The notes under the pieces are model-generated. The model was given only the letters and a program-made list of their open reading frames with translations. It did not search any database and was not told where the DNA came from. This document shows positions 16,259 through 26,800 of a stretch of DNA of 64,000 bases, in pieces. The DNA comes from Reichenbachiella ulvae. Its GTDB lineage: Bacteria; Bacteroidota; Bacteroidia; Cytophagales; Cyclobacteriaceae. The stretch is from assembly GCF_025833875.1 (NCBI RefSeq), contig NZ_JAOYOD010000001.1:3224001-3288000 (forward strand), read 5' to 3'. Both the position numbers and the translations under genes were made by a program. Position 1 is the stretch's first letter. Every line of letters starts with the position of its first letter.

Positions 16259-18880
16259 TTAAAGCATAGAATTTAAAGTCAATCGTATTGAGCGCACCAC
16301 CTTATCATCCTTCACGATGATTTGCTCGCCTTCTGAGGTATAACCGTTCTTTTCTGCTGAAAGTAAATACTTCCTGTTTTTTTGGATGCGCAAGGTAAAT
16401 GATCCATCAGATTCCGATTTGATATGAACGGCTTCCCGGCTTTCCGTATCAAACAATGTGAGTAAAGCTCCTGAGATCACTCCCCCATTATCCGATTCTA
16501 CTACTCCATTAACTGGAATACTCCCTTCAGACTCGTAACTGACCAAAACCACTCCTTCTTCTTTGGCTAATGAAGAAGCAATGAACTCAGGCTGAATCCA
16601 GACCATATTCTTCTCTTCTTCTTCCTGCTCGGTTGGCAAAAACCCAGTCACCATAAACTCTGCTCGTCGATTGGCCTGATGCTTCTCCTCGCTACACTCT
16701 ACCCCATTTTGACATTCATTGACCAGCTTAGTCTCACCATAGCCTTTTCCAACTATTCTAGCTTGATCTATCCCATGATCTACCAGATATTGAGCAGCAG
16801 ATTTGGCCCTTTTATCTGACAATTCGAAATTGAACTGGTCGCTACCTCTACTATCTGTGTGGGTACTGAGCTCAACTACGATACCAGGAGTTTCCTTGAG
16901 CATCATTTGAAATTTATCCAACTCTTTGGCGGCATCCGAGCGGATGTTCCACTTGCCACGATCGAAATGGATATCATTCAATACGATTGGTTTACCAACA
17001 AAGAGTTCCTCCATTTCATCGTCATGAATAACCACACCTGTCTTCGCGATATGTGTATCCACTTGGGAATACGTGGTGAAGTACTTATGTCTTTTCATTT
17101 TGAATGAATAGATGCGATCCGCATGAGCGTTGAATGAATAGTGTCCATCTTCTCCAGTGACCAAACCAAAAGTCTCATTTATACTTTCGTCGGTCACGAT
17201 GACTCTTACAGAGTCTAGCGGAAAGCCTTTCACCTTATCCGTAATAGTCCCTGAGATCAACAAGTTTTTCATCAAGTGTAGCTTGATGGTATCACCTACC
17301 CAATCCGATGGTTTCACCTGAATGGAATCTCGATTGTAACTTTCTTTGGTGGCAGCCAGGTAATATTGATCGTCCAAGTTGTATGGGTAAATGAACACTG
17401 CGCTCTCACCAGTAGTGCTCACCTCCATCAGGTGATCATCGAAGGATAAATCTGAAATACCCACCTCAGCACCAGCCAATGGCAATCCGGTATGAATATC
17501 GATCACCTGCAAAGGAACCTCTGCTATATTTTCGAAACTAAAGGCATAAACGTCATCCAGTCCAACACCTCCTTTACGATTGGAAGAGAAATACCCCGAG
17601 ATCCTGTGCTGTTCATGTTTAAAAACCATCCCAAAATCATCGGCTGCCGAATTCAGCGGATAACCTACATTGACTGGCAAAGCAGTACTATCTTTCAGAT
17701 CAACTTTGAAAATATCTAAACCTCCCAAGCCTGGATGTCCATTGGATGCAAAATAGAGCATCTCATTTTGATCGATAAAAGGAAACATCTCCTCCCCTTC
17801 AGAATTGATACGATCTCCTAAATTGATCGGCTCTTGCCATTGCCCTTCTTGCCAAACAGAAACAAACAAGTCTGTACCCCCCTCACCTCCAGGTCGGTCG
17901 GAGCTAAAATAAAGTCTTTTACCATCGCGGCTCACTGTGGGATGGCCGTTGGAGAATTGGTCATCGTTGAATTTCAATTCAACTGCATGTCCCCATTCTC
18001 CTTTGCCACTTCTCTCTGCGTAATATAATTTCAATTTGTTGACACCATCGTCGCTCTCATTAATCTTAGCGCCGTGCACAACCAATTTCTTATCCTTGAT
18101 CCCTATTTCGGCTTTTTCAAAATTATTTCTTGTAAAGATCACCTTTCTCCCCTCATCGTAAATCGATAGTGGGCCCTCATGGTAAGAAGTCTTCAACTGC
18201 CCATTGTAACTATGAACTTCCCCATTCGCATCTAACTCATACACATCTAGAAAGTAACTCTTGTCCCATTTGTATTTTGGTTTGATGAATTGCACCGGGC
18301 CTAAAGTCTCTCGCGAAGAAATAAACAGCAATTTGTCCCCATCATATGCAGGCGCAAAATCATACCCTGTCGAGTTAAAGGAGCAATGCTCTACTTGGTA
18401 TCTCGTGGAATCACGATAAAAATTCATGCGGTTACGAAGCCCGTCCAGTCTTTCAGCACTGCGCTGATCGTTGGGGTGGTTTTCTTTATACTTGGCAAAA
18501 AACTCCTCCGAACTTTCATAGGCTCCCTTTTTTGCCAGAATCTCTGCGTAATTCAAAATATGCACATCGTCCACTCCAGCCAATCCATAGAACAAAACTG
18601 AATGATAATAGTCAAAAGCACTGTCTAGCTGGTTCATCTTGAAATAGCCGTAGGCAATTTCTAATCTGGCGGTATCATCAGACAATACACGCAATGCCTT
18701 TTTATACTCCTTGATACCCTTGCTAAAATTAAGATCTGCATAGGCCTTTTCAGCACGCAATTTTGCATTGAGGTATTTATCCTTTTTAATTGTCCCAAGC
18801 GAATCGAATTGGGCATCTGCCTGCTGAGCCAATCCCATTGCGATCAGAAAAATCAATAGAAATATTGAATTTGCTTTCAT
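16259..18880 (-). CDS. OmpA family outer membrane protein with TPR-like and PD40 repeats
   Basis: A signal peptide (MKANSIFLLIF to QADA) is followed by a TPR-like region of about 120 residues, PD40/WD40-like beta-propeller strands (RDGKRLYFSSDRPGGEGG and ASNGHPGLGGLDIF), two carboxypeptidase-like or CNA-B-like Ig folds, and an OmpA domain with NDIHFDRGKWNIRSDA and ELSTHTDSRGSDQFN, the latter able to bind peptidoglycan. A further Ig-like domain ends the protein. An ATG nine codons upstream abuts the PorP/SprF stop, but the inner ATG gives a cleaner signal peptide. This is the third gene of the adhesin operon; OmpA/PD40 proteins of this sort accompany PorP/SprF with T9SS adhesins and probably tether them to the wall. 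Confidence 0.9.
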   Translation of the reverse strand: MKANSIFLLIFLIAMGLAQQADAQFDSLGTIKKDKYLNAKLRAEKAYADLNFSKGIKEYKKALRVLSDDTARLEIAYGYFKMNQLDSAFDYYHSVLFYGLAGVDDVHILNYAEILAKKGAYESSEEFFAKYKENHPNDQRSAERLDGLRNRMNFYRDSTRYQVEHCSFNSTGYDFAPAYDGDKLLFISSRETLGPVQFIKPKYKWDKSYFLDVYELDANGEVHSYNGQLKTSYHEGPLSIYDEGRKVIFTRNNFEKAEIGIKDKKLVVHGAKINESDDGVNKLKLYYAERSGKGEWGHAVELKFNDDQFSNGHPTVSRDGKRLYFSSDRPGGEGGTDLFVSVWQEGQWQEPINLGDRINSEGEEMFPFIDQNEMLYFASNGHPGLGGLDIFKVDLKDSTALPVNVGYPLNSAADDFGMVFKHEQHRISGYFSSNRKGGVGLDDVYAFSFENIAEVPLQVIDIHTGLPLAGAEVGISDLSFDDHLMEVSTTGESAVFIYPYNLDDQYYLAATKESYNRDSIQVKPSDWVGDTIKLHLMKNLLISGTITDKVKGFPLDSVRVIVTDESINETFGLVTGEDGHYSFNAHADRIYSFKMKRHKYFTTYSQVDTHIAKTGVVIHDDEMEELFVGKPIVLNDIHFDRGKWNIRSDAAKELDKFQMMLKETPGIVVELSTHTDSRGSDQFNFELSDKRAKSAAQYLVDHGIDQARIVGKGYGETKLVNECQNGVECSEEKHQANRRAEFMVTGFLPTEQEEEEKNMVWIQPEFIASSLAKEEGVVLVSYESEGSIPVNGVVESDNGGVISGALLTLFDTESREAVHIKSESDGSFTLRIQKNRKYLLSAEKNGYTSEGEQIIVKDDKVVRSIRLTLNSML

Positions 18881-18907
18881 CTTTAATCTGAGTTGTACTT
18901 TACCCAT

Positions 18908-19855
18908 TTAGAAATACCTTGGCGTTACGATTTTGTTTGACTTGATATTGAACACATAGTTCAACATGATTTCATGCGATCCATTGTTGACCCTACTCAA
19001 ATCCGTAGTAGTATAAAAGTCATAGGAATAACCCAACTGAAACTGCGGTGACAACTGCAATTGAAACAGTGCATCAAAACTGTCCATCGAACGATAAGAA
19101 AGACCTAGCCAAACCAAATCATTGATGAGAAAATTAGTATTAATATCCACCTGAACGGGCGACCCCTGCACACCTTTGAACAGCAAATTTGGTTTGAATT
19201 TCAAATGACGATTCAGCTCGAAAACATAGCCCGCAGCGATAAAATAATGACGAATCAATTCAGAATCCGGGTCGATATTTTCTGGATTATTCGGGTCCAC
19301 AGGTATTTCAAAATCACCTACTGAATGGTTAAATAATTGTGGGACAGAGAATCCTACATAAAACTTATCCGAATGCCACATTACGCCTGCCCCAGCGTTT
19401 GGAGACAAGTCATTGATATTTTGACTAGCCAGATTCGGATCATTGTTCATGTTTTCAGTAAAGTCTGTTTTGTACTGATGAAAACTGGCCTGAAGACCAA
19501 ATGATAATTGAGAACGCTTGGACACTTTGATGCGATAGGCATAGCTGAAGTTAGCACCAAACTGATCCGTTATCCCAATTTGATCTCTAATCAAAACGGC
19601 TCCCAGTGCAATCGACCTGTACTCAATCGGGCTATGGATGGAAAAAGTCTGGGTACGAGGTGCGCCTTCAAATCCTGCCCACTGATGTCTAGCCAATATA
19701 CTGGTACTAATCCCTTTGTGAATCCCAGCATATGCAGGATTCAACGCGAGTTGATTGAACATATACTGGGTAAACATCACTTGCTGCTGGCTCCTGGCGG
19801 TAGTTACCGCCAGCAAAATCACGCCAAAAAATATGAATATGGTTTTAATTTTCAT
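18908..19855 (-). CDS. PorP/SprF family T9SS outer membrane protein
   Basis: The 315-residue protein starts with a signal peptide cleaved near ARSQQ and continues with the family signature FTQYMFNQLALNPAYAG at about 28-44, followed by alternating beta-strands of an outer membrane barrel (FSFGLQ, AGVMWHSDKFYVGFSVPQLF and so on, ending in an aromatic residue, Phe315). In Flavobacterium johnsoniae SprF is needed for surface attachment of the giant adhesin SprB. The gene begins 12 bases after the adhesin stop, and its own stop abuts the possible start of the OmpA gene, so the three form an operon. The barrel is likely the partner that holds the giant protein on the cell surface. Confidence 0.93.
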   Translation of the reverse strand: MKIKTIFIFFGVILLAVTTARSQQQVMFTQYMFNQLALNPAYAGIHKGISTSILARHQWAGFEGAPRTQTFSIHSPIEYRSIALGAVLIRDQIGITDQFGANFSYAYRIKVSKRSQLSFGLQASFHQYKTDFTENMNNDPNLASQNINDLSPNAGAGVMWHSDKFYVGFSVPQLFNHSVGDFEIPVDPNNPENIDPDSELIRHYFIAAGYVFELNRHLKFKPNLLFKGVQGSPVQVDINTNFLINDLVWLGLSYRSMDSFDALFQLQLSPQFQLGYSYDFYTTTDLSRVNNGSHEIMLNYVFNIKSNKIVTPRYF

Positions 19856-19867
19856 GGTTAAGTTGTT

Positions 19868-20740
19868 CTACTGCACGTTCACAAATCCCTTGATCAATTC
19901 GCTACCATCTCCCAGATCTACTATAAAAAAGTAAGTACCTGATGGTAGTCTGCTAGATCCAGACTCATTCCCAATTCCAAAAAAGGCATTGCTATTGTTG
20001 TCGTAGGATTTGGTCTCCCATACCTTCGTTCCCCATCTACTAAATACCTGAACATGGTTATTTGGGTACATTTCGATATTAGCAATCTGCAATCTGTCAT
20101 ATGGATATGGACTAGAAGGTGAAAGCACATTGTTCAGTACCTCTGCTCCATCTCCCTGCGGTCCTTCCACACTATCAGGTGTTCCATCTCCATCTGAGTC
20201 TTCATCCTTGAAATCCGGAATACCATCACCATCCAAATCTCCGGCTCCTTCTTCTTCGTCAGAGATACCGTCACCATCAGAGTCTTCATCTTTGTAGTCA
20301 GGTGTACCATCATTGTCACTGTCCTGGTCCCCTTCGTCCTCGTCAGAGATGCCATCCCCGTCACTGTCTTCATCGATGTAATCAGGAACACCATCCTCAT
20401 CAGAATCTTCGGCTCCTTCATCCTCATCTTTGATGCCGTCCCCGTCCGAATCCTCATCTAAATAGTCTGGTTCGCCATCTCCATCACTATCTCCATTTCC
20501 TTCTTCACTATCTGGAATACCATCGTTGTCCGAATCGGTATCTTCATTATCTGGAATTCCATCTCCGTCGCTATCCTTAGTACCCTCATCTTCATCAGAG
20601 ATACCATCGCCATCGCTATCCTCATCTTTGTAGTCCGGAGTTCCGTCGTTGTCTATGTCTTCGTTTCCTTCCTCCTCATCTGAGAATACCGTCTCCATCA
20701 CTGTCTTCATCTTTGTAGTCAGGCGTACCATCTCCATCAC
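19868..20740 (-). CDS. C-terminal part of the giant adhesin: Asp-rich repeats and T9SS type B (CHU_C) sorting domain
   Basis: This reading frame continues the giant adhesin after a one-base shift near 20685. From about 20687 it encodes further DSDGDGIxDxEEG units, then a CHU_C/gliding-motility-associated C-terminal domain of about 85 residues: SPSSPYPYDRLQIANIEMYP, the conserved VQVFSRWGTKVWE, and the ending GTYFFIVDLGDG to VNVQ. Such a domain directs type B T9SS secretion. The first 17 or so residues of the open frame (MMEMVRLTTK and so on) are an out-of-frame reading of the repeat and not real protein. The frame shows no further damage, so the break is either very recent or a sequence error. 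Confidence 0.8.
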   Translation of the reverse strand: MMEMVRLTTKMKTVMETVFSDEEEGNEDIDNDGTPDYKDEDSDGDGISDEDEGTKDSDGDGIPDNEDTDSDNDGIPDSEEGNGDSDGDGEPDYLDEDSDGDGIKDEDEGAEDSDEDGVPDYIDEDSDGDGISDEDEGDQDSDNDGTPDYKDEDSDGDGISDEEEGAGDLDGDGIPDFKDEDSDGDGTPDSVEGPQGDGAEVLNNVLSPSSPYPYDRLQIANIEMYPNNHVQVFSRWGTKVWETKSYDNNSNAFFGIGNESGSSRLPSGTYFFIVDLGDGSELIKGFVNVQ

Positions 20741-20875
20741 TATCTACACTTCCTTCTTCACTGTCCGGAATACCATCATTGTCAGAGTCCTCATCTTCAA
20801 AATCAGGAGTACCATCTCCATCGGTATCTCCAGTTCCTTCTTCGCTATCAGGTATTCCATCCCCGTCTGCATCTG
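20150..20875 (-). repeat. Asp-rich calcium-binding (thrombospondin type 3-like) repeat region of the adhesin
   Basis: The coding strand encodes about a dozen units of the form DSDGDGIPDSEEG / DSDGDGTPDYKDE, each 13 or so residues, matching the TSP3-type DxDxDG calcium-binding loops found in long bacterial surface proteins. The region spans the one-base frameshift; units on both sides match in sequence and spacing once one base is removed. Confidence 0.9.
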
Positions 20876-23800
20876 CAGATTCTACAACAATCGATACTAC
20901 TGCCGTCACGCAGATAGAAGGAGTTCCATTGTCACAAACCTCGAAGGTAAATTCATCCGAACCTTCAAATCCATCCCCTGGTGTATAGGTATATGTCCCA
21001 TCGCTATGAATCACAAGCGTACCATTGTTGGGAGAGCTGATGGCAATTGTGGATATATTCAGTTCGTCACCATCAGGGTCAGAAATCAATTCTTTCAAAT
21101 CTCCTGTGAAGGCTTCTCTGATCGTAATGGAAGTGCTCAAAGCAACTGGGCTTGAGTTAACCGCATTAATATTGAGAGTAACCGTGACGGTATTTCCATC
21201 CACTTTACCATCATTTACTTTGTAGGTGAAGCTATCTACGCTATTAGAACCTAAGGTTCTGGCACCAGCAGTTGCATCATGAATGTAGGTAAAACTTCCA
21301 TCTGAATTTAAAGTCAATGTTCCGTTACTTACATCACTAACCAAAATAGCTGTGATCGCATCTCCATCTGCATCAGTATCATTAGAAAGAACTCCCTCCG
21401 CTATAGAGATAGAGTTCGATGACCCTTCATCAAAAGTATAACTGTCTTCCACTGCCACAGGAGGCGTATTAGTTGTGCCAGTTGAATTGATGGTCAAAAT
21501 AACCGTCACCGTATTTCCATCCTCAGTGCCATCATTCACCTTATATGTGAAGCTATCCGTAGTAGTCGCTGAACCGTCATGAACGTAATTAAAGCTACCA
21601 TCCGCATTGAAGGTCAGAGTACCGTTACTCACATCACTGACTAATATGGCAGTCATGGTATCTCCATCTGCATCGCTATCGTTGGTCAGAACGCCGTTTC
21701 CTGCGGTCACAGAATTGCTTGAACCTTGATCGAAAGTGTAGGTATCTGCAGTGGCCACTGGGGCAGTATTTGTCACAGTTGTTGAATTGATATTCAAGGT
21801 AACAGTAACCGTATTTCCATCCTCAGTGCCGTCATTCACCTTATATGAGAAGCTATCCGAAGTAGTCGCTGAACCGTCATGAACGTAAGTAAAGCTACCA
21901 TCCGCATTGAAGGTCAGAGTACCGTTACTCACATCACTGACCAATACGGCTGTCATGGTATCTCCATCTGCATCGCTATCGTTGGTCAGAACGCCGTTTC
22001 CTGCGGTCACAGAATTGCTTGAACCTTGATCGAAAGTGTAGGTATCTGCAGTGGCCACTGGGGCAGTATTTGTCACAGTTGTTGAATTGATATTCAAGGT
22101 AACAGTAACCGTATTTCCATCCTCAGTGCCGTCATTCACCTTATATGAGAAGCTATCCGAAGTAGTCACTGAACCGTCATGAACGTAATTAAAGCTACCA
22201 TCCGCATTGAAGGTCAGAGTACCGTTACTCACATCACTGACTAATATGGCAGTCATGGTATCTCCATCTGCATCGCTATCGTTAGCCAAAACACCATTTC
22301 CTGCGGTCACATTATTGCTTGATCCTTGATCGAAAGTGTAGGTATCTGCAGTTCCAACTGGGGCAGTATTTGTCACAGTTGTTGAATTGATATTCAAGGT
22401 AACAGTAACCGTATTTCCATCCTCAGTGCCGTCATTCACCTTATATGAGAAGCTATCCGAAGTAGTCGCTGAACCGTCATGAACGTAAGTAAAGCTACCA
22501 TCCGCATTGAAGGTCAGAGTACCGTTACTCACATCACTGACCAATACGGCTGTCATGGTATCTCCATCTGCATCGCTATCGTTGGTCAGAACGCCGTTTC
22601 CTGCGGTCACAGAATTGCTTGAACCTTGATCGAAAGTGTAGGTATCTGCTGTGGCCACTGGGGCAGTATTTGTCACAGTTGTTGAATTGATATTCAAGGT
22701 AACAGTAACCGTATTTCCATCCTCAGTGCCGTCATTCACCTTATATGAGAAGCTATCCGAAGTAGTCGCTGAACCGTCATGAACGTAAGTAAAGCTACCA
22801 TCCGCATTGAAGGTCAGAGTACCGTTACTCACGTCACTGACTAATATGGCAGTCATGGTATCTCCATCTGCATCGCTATCGTTGGTCAGAACGCCGTTTC
22901 CTGCGGTCACAGAATTGCTTGAACCTTGATCGAAAGTGTAGGTATCTGCAGTGGCCACTGGGGCAGTATTTGTCACAGTTGTTGAATTGATATTCAAGGT
23001 AACAGTAACCGTATTTCCATCCTCAGTGCCGTCATTCACCTTATATGAGAAGCTATCCGAAGTAGTCGCTGAACCGTCATGAACGTAAGTAAAGCTACCA
23101 TCCGCATTGAAGGTCAGAGTACCGTTACTCACGTCACTGACTAATATGGCAGTCATGGTATCTCCATCTGCATCGCTATCGTTGGTCAGAACGCCGTTTC
23201 CTGCGGTCACAGAATTGCTTGAACCTTGATCGAAAGTGTAGGTATCTGCTGATGCGACTGGAGCAGTATTTGGTTCTGAAGTAATCGTGAAAATATTACT
23301 AACAAAGGTCACAGTGTAGTTGCTTCCAGCAGAAACGGTTCCAATCAAAATATTGTAAGTACCAACAGTTTCACCAGTCTCTCTTGTCAAACTACCACTA
23401 AACGAATCTCCTGACTCCAACAGTCCGGAAGTCACTTGATATGTCAAAGTAGGATCACTGACTCCAGCTACCTTACTCTTCGCATCCGCAGTGATTGTAA
23501 TTGCCTTTGCAGAGATCGTTAGATCATCGCTTGCGAAAGTTACATCGTAGTTTGATCCTGCAGTTACTGTACCTACGCTGATGGCATAGGTTCCAGCATC
23601 TTCGCCAGCTGCTCTCGTCAAGCTTCCACTGAAAGAATCACCGGTTTCTAATGAACCTGAGGTAATGCTGTAGGTCAAGGCTGGATCTGTGTCTCCGTAA
23701 GTCTTGCTTTTTGCATCTGCTGTGATCGTAATTGCTTTAGCAGAAATCGTCAGGTCATCGCTTACAAAAGTTACAGAGTAATTCGAACCTGCGGTCACAC

Positions 23801-26800
23801 TTCCGACGCTGATGGCATAAGTGCCTGCATCTTCGCCAGCTGCTCTCGTCAAGCTTCCGCTGAATGAATCACCGCTTTCTAATGAACCTGAAGTAATGCT
23901 GTAAGTCAAAGCTGGATCAGCATCGCCATAAGTCTTACTTTTTGCATCCGCTGTGATCGTTATTGCTTTAGCAGAGATCGTCAGGTCATCGCTTACAAAA
24001 GTTACATCGTAGTTAGAACCTGCCGTTACACTTCCTACACTGATCGCATAAGTGCCTGCATCTTCGCCAGCTGCTCTCGTCAAGCTTCCACTGAAAGAAT
24101 CACCGGTTTCTAATGAACCGGAAGTAATACTGTAAGTCAAAGCTGGATCTGCATCGCCGTAAGTCTTGCTTTTTGCATCTGCTGTAATCGTAATTGCTTT
24201 AGCAGAAATCGTCAGGTCATCGCTTACAAAAGTTACATCGTAGTTAGAACCTGCCGTTACACTTCCTACACTGATCGCATAAGTGCCTGCATCTTCGCCA
24301 GCTGCTCTCGTCAAGCTTCCACTGAAAGAATCACCGGTTTCTAATGAACCGGAAGTAATACTGTAAGTCAAAGCTGGATCTGCATCGCCGTAAGTCTTGC
24401 TTTTTGCATCTGCTGTAATCGTAATTGCTTTAGCAGAAATCGTCAGGTCATCGCTTACAAAAGTTACATCGTAGTTAGAACCTGCCGTTACACTTCCTAC
24501 ACTGATGGCATAAGTGCCTGCATCTTCGCCAGCTGCTCTCGTCAAGCTTCCACTGAAAGAATCACCGGTTTCTAATGAACCTGAGGTAATGCTGTAGGTC
24601 AAGGCTGGATCTGTGTCTCCGTAAGTCTTGCTTTTTGCATCTGCTGTGATCGTAATTGCTTTAGCAGAAATCGTCAGGTCATCGCTTACAAAAGTTACAG
24701 AGTAATTCGAACCTGCGGTCACTGTGCCAACGCTGATGGCATAAGTGCCTGCATCTTCGCCAGCTGCTCTCGTTAAACTTCCGCTGAATGAATCACCGCT
24801 TTCTAATGAACCGGAAGTAATACTGTAAGTCAAAGCTGGATCTGCATCGCCGTAAGTCTTGCTTTTTGCATCTGCTGTAATCGTAATTGCTTTAGCAGAA
24901 ATCGTCAGGTCATCGCTTACAAAAGTTACATCGTAGTTAGAACCTGCCGTTACACTTCCTACACTGATGGCATAAGTGCCTGCATCTTCGCCAGCTGCTC
25001 TCGTCAAGCTTCCACTGAAAGAATCACCGGTTTCTAATGAACCTGAGGTAATGCTGTAGGTCAAGGCTGGATCTGTGTCTCCGTAAGTCTTGCTTTTTGC
25101 ATCTGCTGTGATCGTAATTGCTTTAGCAGAAATCGTCAGGTCATCGCTTACAAAAGTTACAGAGTAATTCGAACCTGCGGTCACACTTCCGACGCTGATG
25201 GCATAAGTGCCTGCATCTTCGCCAGCTGCTCTCGTCAAGCTTCCGCTGAATGAATCACCGCTTTCTAATGAACCTGAAGTAATGCTGTAAGTCAAAGCTG
25301 GATCAGCATCGCCATAAGTCTTACTTTTTGCATCCGCTGTGATCGTTATTGCTTTAGCAGAGATCGTCAGGTCATCGCTTACAAAAGTTACATCGTAGTT
25401 AGAACCTGCCGTTACACTTCCTACACTGATCGCATAAGTGCCTGCATCTTCGCCAGCTGCTCTCGTCAAGCTTCCACTGAAAGAATCACCGGTTTCTAAT
25501 GAACCTGAGGTAATGCTGTAGGTCAAGGCTGGGTCTGTGTCTCCGTATGTCTTGCTTTTTGCATCTGCTGTAATCGTAATTGGTTTAGCAGAGATGGTCA
25601 AATCATCGCTTACAAAAGTTACAGAGTAATTCGAACCTGCGGTCACACTTCCGACGCTGATGGCATAAGTGCCTGCATCTTCGCCTGCTGCTCTCGTCAA
25701 GCTTCCGCTGAATGAGTCTCCGGTTTCTAATGAACCGGAAGTAATACTGTAAGTCAAAGCTGGATCTGCATCGCCGTAAGTCTTGCTTTTTGCATCTGCT
25801 GTAATCGTAATTGCCTTGGTTGTGATACTAAAATCAGCCGTTACAAAACTTACTGTATAGTTCGCATCCGCTGCGCCTGATGGAGTAATCGTATAGGTTC
25901 CTACATTTTCGCCGGTTGCTCTGCTGATTGATACTGGGGAATCCAAGTCACTTTCGTCATCTCCATTTGTGTATCCTGTTACTGTATAAGTCAAAGCAGG
26001 ATCAGTTGCGCCATAAACTTTCGTCTGCGAACTGTTAGCCGTTACTGTCAAAGCTGCTCTGGTGATTTCAAAATCAGCCGTTACAAAACTTACTGTATAG
26101 TTTGCATCCGCTGCGCCTGATGGAGTAATCGTATAATTACCCACATTTTCGCCGGTTGCTCTGCTGATTGCTACCGGAGAATCTAAATCGCCTTCATCAT
26201 CTCCATTCTTATAACCAGTAATCGTATATGTCAAAGTAGGATCAGTTGCGCCATAAACTTTCGTCTGCGAACTGTTAGCCGTTACTGTCAAAGCTGCTCG
26301 GGTGATTTCAAAATCAGCCGTAACAAAACTTACTGTATAGTTCGCATCCGCTGCGCCTGATGGAGTAATCGTATAGGTTCCTACATTTTCGCCGGTTGCT
26401 CTGCTGATTGATACTGGGGAATCCAGGTCACCTTCTCCGTCTCCACTTACAAAACCTGTAATGGTGTAAGTCAAAGTCGGGTCGATAGTACCATAAACCT
26501 TGGTTTGCGAACTACTTGCTGTTACAGTAAGGGCTTTCTTGTTGATCGTTAGATCTGCACTTTCGTAAGTGATTGCATAGTTGGAGCTCGTATATCCTGA
26601 AGGAACAATTACATCCGTGTAGGTACCAGCATCTGTGTCAGCAATTGCTGCAAAAGCAAGCGTACCACCTAAATCCGTATTGTCTTCTCCTGTGATAAAA
26701 CCAGTGTAACTCACAGACAAACTACCAATTGGGTTATCTCCATAAGTAATGGTCAAATCCTGAGCTGTAACTGTTAGATCTTTTTTGTTTACGACTAAAG

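Noticed and set aside
20681..20690. Programmed ribosomal frameshift in the adhesin
   Set aside because: No slippery heptamer, hairpin or homopolymer is present at the shift; extra-base error or mutation is simpler.
20649..21155. Plus-strand open frame opposite the adhesin repeats
   Set aside because: It is an antisense reading of Asp-rich repeats, low-complexity and with no start signals.
21471..25817. Regular 231-bp and 300-bp periodicity that could be mistaken for a CRISPR or satellite array
   Set aside because: The units are far longer than CRISPR repeats and keep one reading frame as protein domains of the adhesin.
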